Positions 28,599-37,964 of a stretch of 64,000 nucleotides of DNA are shown here, piece by piece. The notes beneath the pieces are model-generated. The model was not told the origin of the DNA. It ran no database searches and was given only the letters and a program-made list of their open reading frames with translations. Origin of the DNA: Jeotgalibacillus alimentarius (GTDB lineage Bacteria > Bacillota > Bacilli > Bacillales > Jeotgalibacillaceae); NCBI RefSeq assembly GCF_000829445.1, contig NZ_JXRQ01000025.1:1-64000 (forward strand), in the 5' to 3' direction. Position numbers and translations under genes: made by a program. Each line of letters begins with the position of its first letter. Position 1 is the first letter of the stretch.

Positions 28599-29450
28599 TT
28601 ATTCAGCATCTACAGGTACGACTGCGCCGCCCCATTCTTCAAGGATGAAGTCCTGGATTTCTTCAGACGTTAATACTTCAACTAGCTTCTGAACAGCTTC
28701 ATTCTCTTCGTCACCGCTGTTCACCGCAATGACATTCACATATGGTGAATCTGAATCCTCAAGTGCAATTGAATCTTCAAGCGGGTTGATTCCTGCATCA
28801 ATTGCATAGTTAGAGTTGATCAGAACAGCATCGCCTTCTCCGTTCTCATAAAGCTGAACAAGCAGTGCTGCTTCATAATCTGCTTCAAACTGAAGGTTCT
28901 TCGGATTTTCTACGATATCTGATACTTCTGCAGCTGTTTTTTCAACGTCAGGATCAAGTGTGATCAGGCCCTGTGCTTCTAGCATTGTCAGGATACGGCC
29001 GTGGTCAGCAACTGAATTACTCATCAGGATCTCAGCGCCGTCCGGCAGATCCTCAAGTGATTCATGCTCCTGAGAGTATACACCGATCGGTTCGATGTGG
29101 ATACCGCCTGCATTGACAAAGTCAAAGTCAGTTTCAGGATCTGCAATTTGAGACTCAAGGTAAGGAATGTGCTGGAAATAGTTCGCATCAATTTCACCTG
29201 CATCGAGGTCCATATTTGGAAGAATATAATCTTGGTACGTCTCAATCTGAAGATCCACACCTTCTTCTTCAAGAAGCGGCTGCGCCTGTTCAAGAATTTC
29301 AGCGTGAGGTACGTTAGAAGCACCAACAGTCAGTTCAACCGGTTCGCCGTCTTCTCCTGATCCGATTCCTTCATCTGCACTATCTGAACCGCAAGCGGCT
29401 AATGCGAAAATACTTGTTACTGCGAATGTTCCTGCTACGAATTTTTTCAT
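28599..29450 (-). CDS. metQ: Methionine ABC transporter substrate-binding lipoprotein MetQ
   Basis: 283 residues, lipoprotein signal with lipobox LAAC near residue 20, followed by an acidic linker (DSADEGIGSGEDGE) and a NlpA/MetQ domain. Third gene of the metNPQ operon under the SAM riboswitch at 31.4 kb. The acidic linker fits a salt-adapted exterior. Confidence 0.95.
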   Translation of the reverse strand: MKKFVAGTFAVTSIFALAACGSDSADEGIGSGEDGEPVELTVGASNVPHAEILEQAQPLLEEEGVDLQIETYQDYILPNMDLDAGEIDANYFQHIPYLESQIADPETDFDFVNAGGIHIEPIGVYSQEHESLEDLPDGAEILMSNSVADHGRILTMLEAQGLITLDPDVEKTAAEVSDIVENPKNLQFEADYEAALLVQLYENGEGDAVLINSNYAIDAGINPLEDSIALEDSDSPYVNVIAVNSGDEENEAVQKLVEVLTSEEIQDFILEEWGGAVVPVDAE

Positions 29451-29494
29451 GTGTCATTCTCTCCTTTAAATGTGTTTGATATAGTGAGCTAAAA

Positions 29495-30163
29495 TTAGCG
29501 TTTATCCAGTCTGTTCGTAAAGAAATCTCCGATAAATTGAATGATGAATACAATAATCAGGATAATAATTGTTGCTGCGAGCGTCACGTCATCTCTGCTC
29601 CGCTGGAAGCCGTCAAGGAATGCCAGGTTGCCGAGTCCGCCTGCTCCGATTACCCCGGCCATTGCTGTGTAACCCACCAGCGCGATCGCTGTCACTGTAA
29701 TACCTGAAATAAGGGCCGGCATTGATTCAGGTATCAATACCTTAAATACGATCGTACTTACTTTTGCACCCATTGAACGTGCGGCTTCAATGACACCTTT
29801 ATCAATTTCACGCAGTGCAATCTCAACCATTCTTGCATAAAACGGTGCTGCTCCAATGATCAATGCAGGTAACGCGGCATCTGCTCCCCGGATTGTACCA
29901 AGGAGAGCTCTTGTAAATGGGATCAGCAGGACGATCAGGATGATAAATGGAATCGACCTGAAGATATTCACGACTGCTGTGGTCACCGCATAGACAATTT
30001 TATTTTCCCAAAGGTTTCCTTTAGAAGTAAGAAATAATAGAAGGCCAAGAGCGATACCTAAAATAAATGTGATCACAACTGAAATGAGTGTCATATAAAT
30101 GGTTTCGTATGTGGCTTCCCACATCACCGGCCATTCAACATTCGGAAAAATCTGCTCAATCAT
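29495..30163 (-). CDS. metP: Methionine ABC transporter permease
   Basis: 222 residues with five membrane helices and the EAA loop EAARSMGAKVSTIVFKVLIPES that contacts the ATPase. Start overlaps the end of metN by 8 bases. Confidence 0.95.
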   Translation of the reverse strand: MIEQIFPNVEWPVMWEATYETIYMTLISVVITFILGIALGLLLFLTSKGNLWENKIVYAVTTAVVNIFRSIPFIILIVLLIPFTRALLGTIRGADAALPALIIGAAPFYARMVEIALREIDKGVIEAARSMGAKVSTIVFKVLIPESMPALISGITVTAIALVGYTAMAGVIGAGGLGNLAFLDGFQRSRDDVTLAATIIILIIVFIIQFIGDFFTNRLDKR

Positions 30164-31181
30164 GTGTGATCACCTCCACTCCAACACTTGCTGCTTCCAG
30201 AAAGTCAATCGCCCGATCCAGTTCATCCTGCTTACCATGTAAATGAATAAAAAGTGAACCGTACGCACCGTTTTGAGTCTGTGAAATCTTCCCCTGTAAA
30301 ATATTCACCTGAAGGTCGAATGAGCGAATCAGATTTGTAATGACAGGCTGCTCAGCTGACTCCCCGACAAAGGAAAGCTTGATCACTCTGCCATCCTGGT
30401 ATTCATTAATCAGCTGTTCGATCGTTTCTCTCGTTTCCTCCGGTTCAGTTACCTGCTGAACAAACCGTTTCGTGATTTGCTCTTTCGGCTGCTTGAACAC
30501 TTCAAGTACATCGCCAAGTTCGACGACTTTACCGCCTTCCATTACTGCAACGCGGTGACAGATCTTTCTGATGACGTGCATTTCATGCGTGATCAGGACG
30601 ATTGTCAGTCCCAGGCGCTTGTTAATATCTACAAGCAGTTCAAGGATCGAGTCTGTTGTCTGAGGGTCAAGCGCTGACGTTGCCTCGTCACAAAGCAGCA
30701 CTTCAGGGTCATTTGCCAGTGCTCTTGCAATCCCTACTCTCTGCTTCTGCCCACCGCTGAGCTGAGCCGGATAAGCATCGCCGCGTCCTTCAAGACCAAC
30801 CAGCTCAATCAATTCATTCACTCTCTTTTGCCTCTCCTGTTTTGGCACACCGGCAATTTCTAGAGGGAAGGAAATATTTTCGCTCACAGTCCGTGACCAG
30901 AGCAGATTAAAATGCTGGAAAATCATGCTGATTTTCTGTCTTGCTTTTCTTAAGTCTCCGCCTTTGATAGACGAGATCAGCTTACCGTTAATATCTACTT
31001 TTCCTTCTGATGGCTGTTCAAGACCGTTCAGCATCCGGATCAGCGTACTTTTACCGGCGCCGCTGTATCCGATCACACCGAAGATCTCGCCTTCTTTTAT
31101 TTTCAAATTAACTTTATCGACTGCTGTCAGCGAGCCGGTTTTTGTTTTAAATACTTTTTTTACATCTGAGATGGTTATCAT
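30156..31181 (-). CDS. metN: Methionine ABC transporter ATPase MetN
   Basis: 341 residues: ABC domain with Walker A GYSGAGKST, signature LSGGQKQRV, Walker B VLLCDEATSALDP, and a C-terminal NIL domain (about 265-341) that senses methionine. First gene after the SAM riboswitch. Confidence 0.96.
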   Translation of the reverse strand: MITISDVKKVFKTKTGSLTAVDKVNLKIKEGEIFGVIGYSGAGKSTLIRMLNGLEQPSEGKVDINGKLISSIKGGDLRKARQKISMIFQHFNLLWSRTVSENISFPLEIAGVPKQERQKRVNELIELVGLEGRGDAYPAQLSGGQKQRVGIARALANDPEVLLCDEATSALDPQTTDSILELLVDINKRLGLTIVLITHEMHVIRKICHRVAVMEGGKVVELGDVLEVFKQPKEQITKRFVQQVTEPEETRETIEQLINEYQDGRVIKLSFVGESAEQPVITNLIRSFDLQVNILQGKISQTQNGAYGSLFIHLHGKQDELDRAIDFLEAASVGVEVITHD

Positions 31182-31321
31182 GCCATCACCTACTTTCGTT
31201 TATTAACTTATTATCCCGTTAAAGCAGCAGAATAGAAAAGTACAGCTGTTTTGAAGAGGGATACCTTTTATCTCTGGAGAATCTGACTGGTGATTTCCCC
31301 TCCAGCTTAGCTTATAAAAAA

Positions 31322-31359
31322 CAAAAACGCCTTTCTGCGTGATGAGCAGAAAGGCGTCC
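31322..31359 (-). terminator. Expression-platform terminator of the SAM riboswitch
   Basis: GACGCCTTTCTGC / GCAGAAAGGCGT followed by TTTTTGTTTTTT on the minus strand, between aptamer and metN. Confidence 0.92.
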
Positions 31360-31372
31360 AAAATTAAACGGC

Positions 31373-31480
31373 TTTCTCTCATCTTCCAGATAATTAACCT
31401 GGGTGACTTGGCACCTTTCCAGTAAACTGTCGGTTGCCGGGCTTCATAGGGCACTTCCCTCCGCCGCTCTTGATAAGAGT
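31373..31480 (-). promoter_or_regulatory. SAM-I riboswitch (S-box) upstream of metNPQ
   Basis: Minus strand shows CTCTTATCAAGAG, GGCGGAGGGA, GCCCTATGAAGCCCGGCAACC, AAGGTGCCAA and the closing GATGAGAGA, all S-box signatures. SAM binding should favour the terminator and shut off methionine import. It occupies the 31182-31574 gap. Confidence 0.96.
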
Positions 31481-31574
31481 TTTGCGTATTAAGTTAGTAG
31501 TCATTAAGAGTACGAGACAAATCGTATCATGATCTTAAATTTACTGTCAACGAATTTTTTTCAAAATTGCACAT

Positions 31575-31904
31575 TTACTTTCGTGCAGGCTCCTGTGACA
31601 GTTGGCCGAATGCTTCAAAGATCGTTGGCACTGATTCGAATTTATAGATTTTTTCTACCATTTGCCCATCCTTGAAGAGAAGCAGACATGGTACGCTTTC
31701 AATTTTATATTTCTCTGCCAGCGGCTCAACATAATTCAGATCCGCCTTCCCGATATCCGTATCCGTTACAGCCGCTGCTGTGACTTCAAGCATTTTACCG
31801 GCCAGCTTACATGTACCGCACATTGGCGTGTACAGATACATCGCTGATTGTTTACCTGATTCAAGTCTTTGATCAAGGTCTTTGATCGTCCATTCATTTA
31901 TCAT
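31575..31904 (-). CDS. yusE: Thioredoxin-like protein YusE
   Basis: 109 residues, thioredoxin fold with active site CGTC in YTPMCGTCKLA and cis-Pro segment VPCLLLF. Start overlaps the stop of yusF. Same pairing in B. subtilis. Confidence 0.9.
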   Translation of the reverse strand: MINEWTIKDLDQRLESGKQSAMYLYTPMCGTCKLAGKMLEVTAAAVTDTDIGKADLNYVEPLAEKYKIESVPCLLLFKDGQMVEKIYKFESVPTIFEAFGQLSQEPARK

Positions 31905-32260
31905 TAAAGATTCATCCTTTTTTCAAGAAACTCTGTGTAAATATCTATATTTGCACCTGCAAGTATAACAGCAAGATGCTGCTCAGGCGCTGTTGCTACT
32001 TCCCTGTATGCTCTGTCAATATAAAGATGATCCGCTTCAGGCATTTCTCTTTTGAACTGCTTGCGGAGTTTTTCTCCTGCATCATCAGCATCTACAAGGA
32101 CATATACATCTTTTTCGTACAGTTCATCAATCAGTTCATCCATCTTAGTCAGACTGATTGTGCCGTTTGTACAAATGATATCTACGGGTTCTCTGATGAT
32201 CGGCTGTACTTTCCGTTTATCAGATTTCCCTTCAACAATAATTACTTTTTTGCACTCCAT
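31904..32260 (-). CDS. yusF: Toprim-domain protein YusF
   Basis: 118 residues forming a lone Toprim domain: catalytic Glu in IIVEGKSDK and the DxD motif in VDADDAG. Related to the Toprim parts of primases and RNase M5; a nucleic-acid role is likely but unproved. Confidence 0.9.
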   Translation of the reverse strand: MECKKVIIVEGKSDKRKVQPIIREPVDIICTNGTISLTKMDELIDELYEKDVYVLVDADDAGEKLRKQFKREMPEADHLYIDRAYREVATAPEQHLAVILAGANIDIYTEFLEKRMNL

Positions 32261-32397
32261 TCCATCACACCCTCACCTAAGGATCTCACGGCTTTCTAAC
32301 ATGGTATGCTGCTGATTTAATTGTCGCCTGTACTCCTGAGAAATGCAAGTAAATGAGATTCTAAATTGCTGCTCTGGATGCGGCCGGTTGGGTGATG

Positions 32398-32545
32398 ACT
32401 GCAGTCGGTTCGGCTCTCACTGCAGTAAGCGCAGGTTTTACTGCAGTCAACCCAGGTGTATCCTACAGTCAGCAGGCAAAATACTACAACCAGAACAGAA
32501 CACACAACAACCAAAACGAAAAACACTGCAACTGGCTCATCACAA
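32398..32545 (+). repeat. 21-base periodic array, copy B
   Basis: Seven units beginning at 32398, 32419, 32440, 32462, 32483, 32504 and 32525 (21, 21, 22, 21, 21, 21). Units one to three begin ACTGCAGT; later ones CCTACAGT, ACTACAAC, ACAACAAC, ACTGCAAC. The third reads ACTGCAGTCAACCCAGGTGT. One frame reads TAVNPGVSYS. It lies against the gcvH terminator and fills the 32261-32591 gap. Confidence 0.85.
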
Positions 32546-32549
32546 TTCC

Positions 32550-32588
32550 CTAACAAAAAGCCGCCCACCAAAAAGGTGAACGGCTCAA
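32550..32588 (-). terminator. Terminator of gcvH
   Basis: Minus strand GAGCCGTTCACC / GGTGGGCGGCTTTTT, with T-run. Confidence 0.85.
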
Positions 32589-32591
32589 GAA

Positions 32592-32975
32592 TCAGTCTTC
32601 GTCAGTCATTTTGTCATATGCTTCAGCATCCATCAGTTCATCAACCTCTGACTCATCAGAAAGTTCAACGACTACCATCCATGCTTTTTCATATGGTGAT
32701 TCGTTTACGTACTCAGGGCTGTCTTCAAGGTCTTCATTCACCTCTACAACTTTACCGCTGACTGGTGCATAAAGCTCTGATACCGTTTTTACAGACTCAA
32801 CGCTGCCAAATGGCTCGTCTGATGTAAGCTCGTCTCCAACTTCCGGAAGCTCAACGAATACGATATCGCCAAGTTCAGATTGTGCGAACTCAGTGATTCC
32901 GATTCGTGCTTTACCATCTTCAACTTTTACCCATTCGTGCTCTTCTGAATAACGCAATTCTTTTGGTGAACTCAT
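32592..32975 (-). CDS. gcvH: Glycine cleavage system protein H
   Basis: 127 residues, biotinyl/lipoyl fold; the lipoylated lysine is in [16 protein letters not shown]. Carries the aminomethyl group in glycine cleavage and also serves as lipoate donor in Bacillus. Not next to gcvT/gcvP, as is normal in Bacillales. Confidence 0.96.
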   Translation of the reverse strand: MSSPKELRYSEEHEWVKVEDGKARIGITEFAQSELGDIVFVELPEVGDELTSDEPFGSVESVKTVSELYAPVSGKVVEVNEDLEDSPEYVNESPYEKAWMVVVELSDESEVDELMDAEAYDKMTDED

Positions 32976-33059
32976 GTACTTTCCCTCCGCATACGAATTG
33001 ATTACTATACTACTTCATATTGGCATAACAGGTGCCCGAAAACAAGAATTGTTTACGAA

Positions 33060-33419
33060 TTAGCCCAGCCATTTTTCTTCAAATTCAGGTTCCTTAAATC
33101 CAACTGTTACATTTTCACCGTCAGTCGTCAGCGGACGCTTGATCAGCTTACCATCTGAAGCCAGTAGTTCAAGCTTTTCATCATCTGACATTTCCGGCAG
33201 TTTGTCTTTCAGTCCAAGCTCGCGGTACTTGACGCCGCTTGTATTAAAGAACTTTTTCAGCTCAAGACCGCTTTTTTTATGTAGCGTCTCCAGCTCTTCT
33301 TTTGAAGGTGGTGAGTCAATCAGGTGAATTTCCTCGTAAGAAACCTCCTGCTGATCAAGCCACTTTTTCGCTTTACGGCATGTGCCGCATTTTGGGTATG
33401 AGTAAAAAGTAATTGCCAT
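33060..33419 (-). CDS. yusI: Spx/ArsC-family protein YusI
   Basis: 119 residues, ArsC/Spx fold with redox motif CGTC at YPKCGTCRKAKKWL and the family segment FNTSGVKYRE. RPLTTDGENV near the C terminus is typical. Either a reductase or an RNA-polymerase-binding regulator; the family includes both. 15 bases after the ArsR gene. Confidence 0.9.
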   Translation of the reverse strand: MAITFYSYPKCGTCRKAKKWLDQQEVSYEEIHLIDSPPSKEELETLHKKSGLELKKFFNTSGVKYRELGLKDKLPEMSDDEKLELLASDGKLIKRPLTTDGENVTVGFKEPEFEEKWLG

Positions 33420-33434
33420 GTTGATTTCCTCCTT

Positions 33435-33737
33435 TTAATAACAGCGATCTTCAACTGTGATAATTAAATGCTTTAATTGCGCCAGCGCTCCTTCAAGCGC
33501 AAGCGAGTAGTTCCGCTGCGTGCCAAACTGCTCCATTTTCAAAATACCCTGTTCTCTCAGGATTTTCAAATGGTGTGACACAGCCGGGCGTGATAATGGA
33601 AGTTTTTCCGTCAGTTCATTCACTGTCATGGAGTCTGTATCTGAAAGCATCAGCACAATATCCTGCCGATACGGATCACTTAATGCCTGGAATAATGGAA
33701 TGCAATCCCGGAACGCCTTTTCTGCCTGCTCCCCCAT
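33435..33737 (-). CDS. ArsR-family transcriptional repressor
   Basis: 100 residues from the ATG at 33737 (GAGGTG six bases upstream). Winged helix with recognition helix LSRPAVSHHLKILREQGIL. No metal-binding cysteine pair in helix alpha3, so more like the SdpR group than a metal sensor. It follows the SDR gene on the same strand and probably binds the palindrome at 34555-34578 (inference). Confidence 0.88.
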   Translation of the reverse strand: MGEQAEKAFRDCIPLFQALSDPYRQDIVLMLSDTDSMTVNELTEKLPLSRPAVSHHLKILREQGILKMEQFGTQRNYSLALEGALAQLKHLIITVEDRCY

Positions 33738-33762
33738 TGGTGTCACCTCGATTCTGCAACTA

Positions 33763-34533
33763 TTATACCCGCTCCTGCGTTTTTCTCACAATCCCTGCTG
33801 CAGCAGACCTTGGAATCAGACGGCTCGCGCGTGACTGAAGCTTGTTCATGCCACCTGGGATAATCTGTTTTTTACCATTCATGAATTCGATATACGCAAT
33901 TTTAGCAACTGCCTGCGGTTTCATTGTTCCACCTTTAAACAGTTTTGACTCATTCAGCTCAGCCTGATCTTTAAATCCTGTGCTGGTAGGTCCGGGATAG
34001 AGGCCTGACACCTGCACGCCAAAGTCTGCCCATTCATTATCAAGCGCTTCTGTCAGTGATTTTACATATGCCTTTGAAGCATAATATACAGCCATCAGTG
34101 GCCCAGGGAAAAAAGCTGCTGTTGAAGCGACATTCAAGATTTTCCCCTGACCTGCATCAACCATTTTGATGCCAAATAACTTCGTCAGTTCAGTCAGAGA
34201 TGTGATGTTCAGTTGAATCATTTCCTGCTCTTTTTGCAGATCAGTCTTGTGAAATTCGCCGAACAGGCCAACCCCTGCATTGTTGATCAGGATGTCTACA
34301 GACAGATCCTGCGCTGTTATCTCGTCATAAAGTTTTTGAGCAGAACCTGATTCAGATAGATCGCTTTTAAAAACATGCACCTGAATCGTGTATTTATCAG
34401 CCAGCTCTGCTGCTAAATCCTTCAGCTTATCCTCACTTCTTGCTGCAAGGATCAGGTTATAACCATTTTCAGCATAAAGCTTTGCAAACTCTTTCCCAAT
34501 CCCGCCGGATGCACCTGTAATCAATACACTCAT
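33763..34533 (-). CDS. Short-chain dehydrogenase/reductase
   Basis: 256 residues, classical SDR with cofactor motif TGASGGIG, NNAG, catalytic Ser and YxxxK in YYASKAYVKS. Resembles DltE/YqjQ-like oxidoreductases; substrate unknown. Its promoter overlaps a palindromic operator, and the ArsR gene follows in the same transcript, so expression is probably inducible. Confidence 0.9.
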   Translation of the reverse strand: MSVLITGASGGIGKEFAKLYAENGYNLILAARSEDKLKDLAAELADKYTIQVHVFKSDLSESGSAQKLYDEITAQDLSVDILINNAGVGLFGEFHKTDLQKEQEMIQLNITSLTELTKLFGIKMVDAGQGKILNVASTAAFFPGPLMAVYYASKAYVKSLTEALDNEWADFGVQVSGLYPGPTSTGFKDQAELNESKLFKGGTMKPQAVAKIAYIEFMNGKKQIIPGGMNKLQSRASRLIPRSAAAGIVRKTQERV

Positions 34534-34554
34534 GATAAAACACCCTTTCTGTTT

Positions 34555-34578
34555 ATATGTTTAAACATTTAAACATAT
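34555..34578 (-). promoter_or_regulatory. Palindromic operator at the SDR-arsR promoter
   Basis: Arms ATATGTTTAAA and TTTAAACATAT form a near-perfect 24-base palindrome overlapping the transcription start, a form typical of ArsR-family sites. Confidence 0.75.
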
Positions 34579-34605
34579 AGTAAAGGCTTGTTCCGCTAAA
34601 GTCAA
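34577..34605 (-). promoter_or_regulatory. SigA promoter of the SDR-arsR operon
   Basis: Minus strand TTGACT (34600-34605), 17-base spacer, TACTAT (34577-34582). The start point falls in the palindrome, 35-45 bases before the SDR start codon. Confidence 0.85.
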
Positions 34606-34627
34606 TTAATGATGCTTTCTGCATACT

Positions 34628-34662
34628 AAGAAACCGCCTGGTTCACAGACGGTTTCTGTTTT
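34628..34662 (-). terminator. Hairpin downstream of fadE
   Basis: AGAAACCG / CGGTTTCT with flanking T-rich sequence; ends transcripts between fadE and the SDR operon. Confidence 0.7.
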
Positions 34663-34692
34663 ACATATTGGAAAACTTTTAACTAAAACAGC

Positions 34693-34764
34693 TAATGGTT
34701 GTAGTGGGGGACGGAGACTCCCGCCCCGGGGGCAGGAAAGCGCAGTCCCCCACGGAAACCATTA
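34693..34764 (+). repeat. GC-rich interspersed intergenic repeat, copy 4 (short form)
   Basis: Ends TAATGGTT / AACCATTA; inner stem GTGGGGGAC / GTCCCCCAC; shared GGAGACTCCCGCCCCGGGGG. 72 bp, just after the fadE stop. Confidence 0.78.
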
Positions 34765-34783
34765 ACGGCTTTTAAAGGTAAAA

Positions 34784-36568
34784 TTAAACGACAAATTTTT
34801 CAGCGTCGATCAGCTTGGCAGCTGCTTCACGCTTAACCGGAATCAGGTTAACCGGTGTGAAACGTGTGAACTTGCGCAGTGCAGAAAGCATCATGCGAAG
34901 TGAATCTCCGCTTTCAGCAGCAATCAGTGTTTCTTTTGCATGCTGTTCAATCTCATTGAAAGCTTCCTGACAGAAGATCTGTGTATAAAGAACCTTCTGC
35001 TGGTTCTTCTCAAGGCCTGACTTTTCAACTGCCTTTTGTGTACGAAGCAGTGAAGATTCCATCGCATAGGCAAGTGAAACGATATCAGCAATATTCACTA
35101 GCACTTCCTGTTCTGCTTCAAGTGCTTTACCGTATTTCTGTGCAGCAAGACCGGCAGCAAGCAAACCGATTTTCTTTGCGTTTTTCACAAGATATTCTTC
35201 CTGCTTCAATGGCTCATCACTGATCTCTTCAGGCATCATTGACATTAATTCTTCCTGAAGCGCCTGTGCTTTCTGAAGAAGTGGCAGTTCACCTTTCATT
35301 GCTTTACGCAGGTAAGTGCCAGGCACTAACAGACGGTTAATTTCATTTGTTCCTTCAAAGATACGGTTGATACGTGAATCGCGGTAGATACGCTCTACTT
35401 CATATTCCTGCATGAATCCGTAACCGCCGTGAAGCTGTACTGCCTCATCAGCAATATAATCAAGTGACTCTGTACCGAATACTTTGTTCAGTGAACACTC
35501 GATTGCGTATTCAGCAATTGATTTCGCCACTTCTTTACCGTCTTTGATTTCTTCATCAGACAGCTGGCTCATACGGTCTTCGAACAGACCAACTGTACGG
35601 TATACTGAACTTTCTGTTGCATATAGCTTTGCACCCATTGTAGCAAGCTTTTCTTTAGTTAGGTTAAAGCTTGAGATCGGCGTGTTGAATTGCTTACGCT
35701 CGTTCGTATATTTTACAGCAAGCTCAAGCGCACGCTTAGAAGCTCCTACTGTACCTACTCCAAGCTTGTAACGGCCAATGTTCAGGATGTTAAATGCAAT
35801 CACGTGGCCTTTGCCAGCTTCACCAAGAAGGTTTTCAACCGGAACTTCAGCATCTTCAAGGATCAGCGTACGAGTTGAAGAACTCTTAATCCCCATCTTC
35901 TTCTCTTCAGCACCGACAGAAACGCCATTGAAATCGCGCTCTACGATAAATGTAGAGAAATGCTCGCCGTCGATTTTTGCATAGACAACAAATACATCAG
36001 CAAATCCGGCATTTGTGATCCACTGTTTTTCACCGTTTAGTACATAGTGAGTGCCTGCTTCATTTAACTTAGCAGTCGTTTTCGCACCAAGTGCATCAGA
36101 ACCCGAACCTGGCTCAGTCAGAGCGTATGCAGCAATTTTCTCACCTGTTGCAAGTAGTGGCAGATACTTCTGCTTCTGATCTTCGTTACCGAAAAGAACG
36201 ATTGGCAGAGACCCGATTCCAACGTGTGCACCGTGAGTGATTGAGAAACCGCCCGCGCGTGACATTTTTTCAGCGATCAGCGCTGAGCTGACCTTATCAA
36301 GTCCAAGGCCGCCGTACTCTTCAGGTACGTCTGCTCCAAGAAGACCAAGATCCCCTGCTTTTTTAAGAAGCTTAACTGAACGGTCGAATTCATGATTTTC
36401 AATGTGCTCTACTTCAGGAACAACTTCATTGATCACGTAGTCCTCAGTTGTTTTGGCGATCATTTTCTGTTCGTCTGTGTAATCCTCCGGTGTGAATACG
36501 TTTGCTGCTTCAACATCCTCAATTAGAAAGCTGCCGCCTTTTACCAATGCTTTTGTTTCGTTTGACAT
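34784..36568 (-). CDS. fadE: Acyl-CoA dehydrogenase FadE
   Basis: 594 residues: acyl-CoA dehydrogenase N, middle and FAD-binding C-terminal domains ([31 protein letters not shown]) plus the 180-residue C-terminal extension of Bacillus FadE/YusJ. The real start at 36568 has AGGAGG upstream; the longer open frame to 36709 only reads through a repeat. Last gene of fadNAE. Confidence 0.94.
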   Translation of the reverse strand: MSNETKALVKGGSFLIEDVEAANVFTPEDYTDEQKMIAKTTEDYVINEVVPEVEHIENHEFDRSVKLLKKAGDLGLLGADVPEEYGGLGLDKVSSALIAEKMSRAGGFSITHGAHVGIGSLPIVLFGNEDQKQKYLPLLATGEKIAAYALTEPGSGSDALGAKTTAKLNEAGTHYVLNGEKQWITNAGFADVFVVYAKIDGEHFSTFIVERDFNGVSVGAEEKKMGIKSSSTRTLILEDAEVPVENLLGEAGKGHVIAFNILNIGRYKLGVGTVGASKRALELAVKYTNERKQFNTPISSFNLTKEKLATMGAKLYATESSVYRTVGLFEDRMSQLSDEEIKDGKEVAKSIAEYAIECSLNKVFGTESLDYIADEAVQLHGGYGFMQEYEVERIYRDSRINRIFEGTNEINRLLVPGTYLRKAMKGELPLLQKAQALQEELMSMMPEEISDEPLKQEEYLVKNAKKIGLLAAGLAAQKYGKALEAEQEVLVNIADIVSLAYAMESSLLRTQKAVEKSGLEKNQQKVLYTQIFCQEAFNEIEQHAKETLIAAESGDSLRMMLSALRKFTRFTPVNLIPVKREAAAKLIDAEKFVV

Positions 36569-36604
36569 GAAAAATTCCTCCTTTGTTTGTTGTGCTTTAT
36601 GAAC

Positions 36605-36735
36605 GCTGTTCCTTTCGCTCCAGGCGGTGACTCCTGGACGATAAGTGGGAAGCTGAGACCCCGCAGCGCGAAGCGCGAGGAGGCTCAGCAACCACCGTCC
36701 GGAAAGCATCCGCCTGAAGCGGAATGAGCAGCCGG
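36605..36735 (+). repeat. GC-rich interspersed intergenic repeat, copy 5, between fadA and fadE
   Basis: Contains GGTGACTCC, GCTGAGACCCCGC, GAGGAGGCTCAGCAACC and CCGTCCGGAAAGC. It fills the fadA-fadE spacer and is in inverted orientation to copy 6, 1.2 kb away in the same operon. Confidence 0.8.
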
Positions 36736-36750
36736 TCTATGGAAAGCTAC

Positions 36751-37929
36751 TTAGTTAATCATTTCGAAGACGCCGGCTGCGCCCATTCCGCCGCCGATAC
36801 ACATTGTGACAACGCCGAATTGCTGCTGTCTGCGCTTAAGTTCATGCAGTAGTGACAGCGTCAGCTTTGCACCAGTACAGCCAAGCGGGTGGCCAAGTGC
36901 AATCGCACCGCCATTTACATTTACGATCTCTTCATTCAGTCCAAGCTGTCTGATAACCTGAATTGACTGTGAAGCAAAGGCTTCATTCAGCTCAAACAGA
37001 TCAATATCAGAAAGTGAAAGTCCTGCAAGCTTCAGTGCTTTTGGAATCGCTTCTACAGGTCCGACACCCATAATCTCTGGTGGGACACCGCCAACAGCGA
37101 ATGAACGGAATTTTGCGATTGGCTTCAGTCCTAGAGCTTCTGCTTTTTCGCGCTCCATCACCATCACTGCTGCAGCACCGTCACTTGTCTGTGAAGCGTT
37201 ACCTGCTGTTACTGAACCAGTAGTTGAGAATGCTGGACGAAGCTTAGCAAGAGACTCTACTGACGAATCAGGGCGTACTCCTTCGTCTCTTGAGAATGTG
37301 AATGTTTCTTCTTTCATCTTGTGATCTTTTCCAATTGTACGACGCGTTACTTCAACCGGAACGATTTCTTCATCAAAGACACCGCCATTTACTGCTTTTG
37401 CAGCCTTCTGGTGACTTCTGACTGCGAATGCATCCTGATCTTCACGTGAGATGCCGTATTTCTTCGCTACTTCTTCTGCTGTGTGACCCATGCTCATATA
37501 GTATTCAGGCATGTCTTCAGCAATAGTTGAATTTGGACGGACTGTGTGACCCATCATCGGGACAAGACTCATTGATTCCGCTCCACCTGCAATGATTGTG
37601 TCAGCATGACCGAGCATAATACGCTCCGCACCGTAAGCGATTGACTGCAGTCCTGATGAACAGTAGCGGTTGATTGTGATAGCCGGTACCGTGTAATTCA
37701 GTCCTGCAAGTGCACCGATATTACGGGCCATGTTCATGCCCTGCTCTGCTTCAGGCATTGCACATCCGAAGATCAGGTCATCAATTTCACCGTCATAATT
37801 TCCTGCACGCTTTAATGTTTCTCTAACTGCCAGTGCGCCGAGGTCATCCGGGCGTACATGAGCTAGTGATCCTTTTTTTGCTTTACCGACCGGAGTTCTT
37901 GCTCCGGCAACAATTACTGCTTCACGCAT
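36751..37929 (-). CDS. fadA: Acetyl-CoA acyltransferase FadA (thiolase)
   Basis: 392 residues, thiolase with nucleophilic Cys in NRYCSSGLQS, His in GHPLGCTGA and second Cys in MCIGGGMG. Performs the last beta-oxidation step. RBS AAGGGGG. Confidence 0.96.
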   Translation of the reverse strand: MREAVIVAGARTPVGKAKKGSLAHVRPDDLGALAVRETLKRAGNYDGEIDDLIFGCAMPEAEQGMNMARNIGALAGLNYTVPAITINRYCSSGLQSIAYGAERIMLGHADTIIAGGAESMSLVPMMGHTVRPNSTIAEDMPEYYMSMGHTAEEVAKKYGISREDQDAFAVRSHQKAAKAVNGGVFDEEIVPVEVTRRTIGKDHKMKEETFTFSRDEGVRPDSSVESLAKLRPAFSTTGSVTAGNASQTSDGAAAVMVMEREKAEALGLKPIAKFRSFAVGGVPPEIMGVGPVEAIPKALKLAGLSLSDIDLFELNEAFASQSIQVIRQLGLNEEIVNVNGGAIALGHPLGCTGAKLTLSLLHELKRRQQQFGVVTMCIGGGMGAAGVFEMIN

Positions 37930-37964
37930 TGTGCTCCCCCTTTAATGCTAATTCTTCTTAGCAG

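Noticed and set aside
32398-32545. CRISPR array
   Set aside because: Units are 21 bases without separate spacer and repeat parts, they diverge gradually, and no cas genes are present.
36569-36709. N-terminal extension of fadE
   Set aside because: It only translates the GC-rich repeat; the ATG at 36568 has a good ribosome site and the normal family start.
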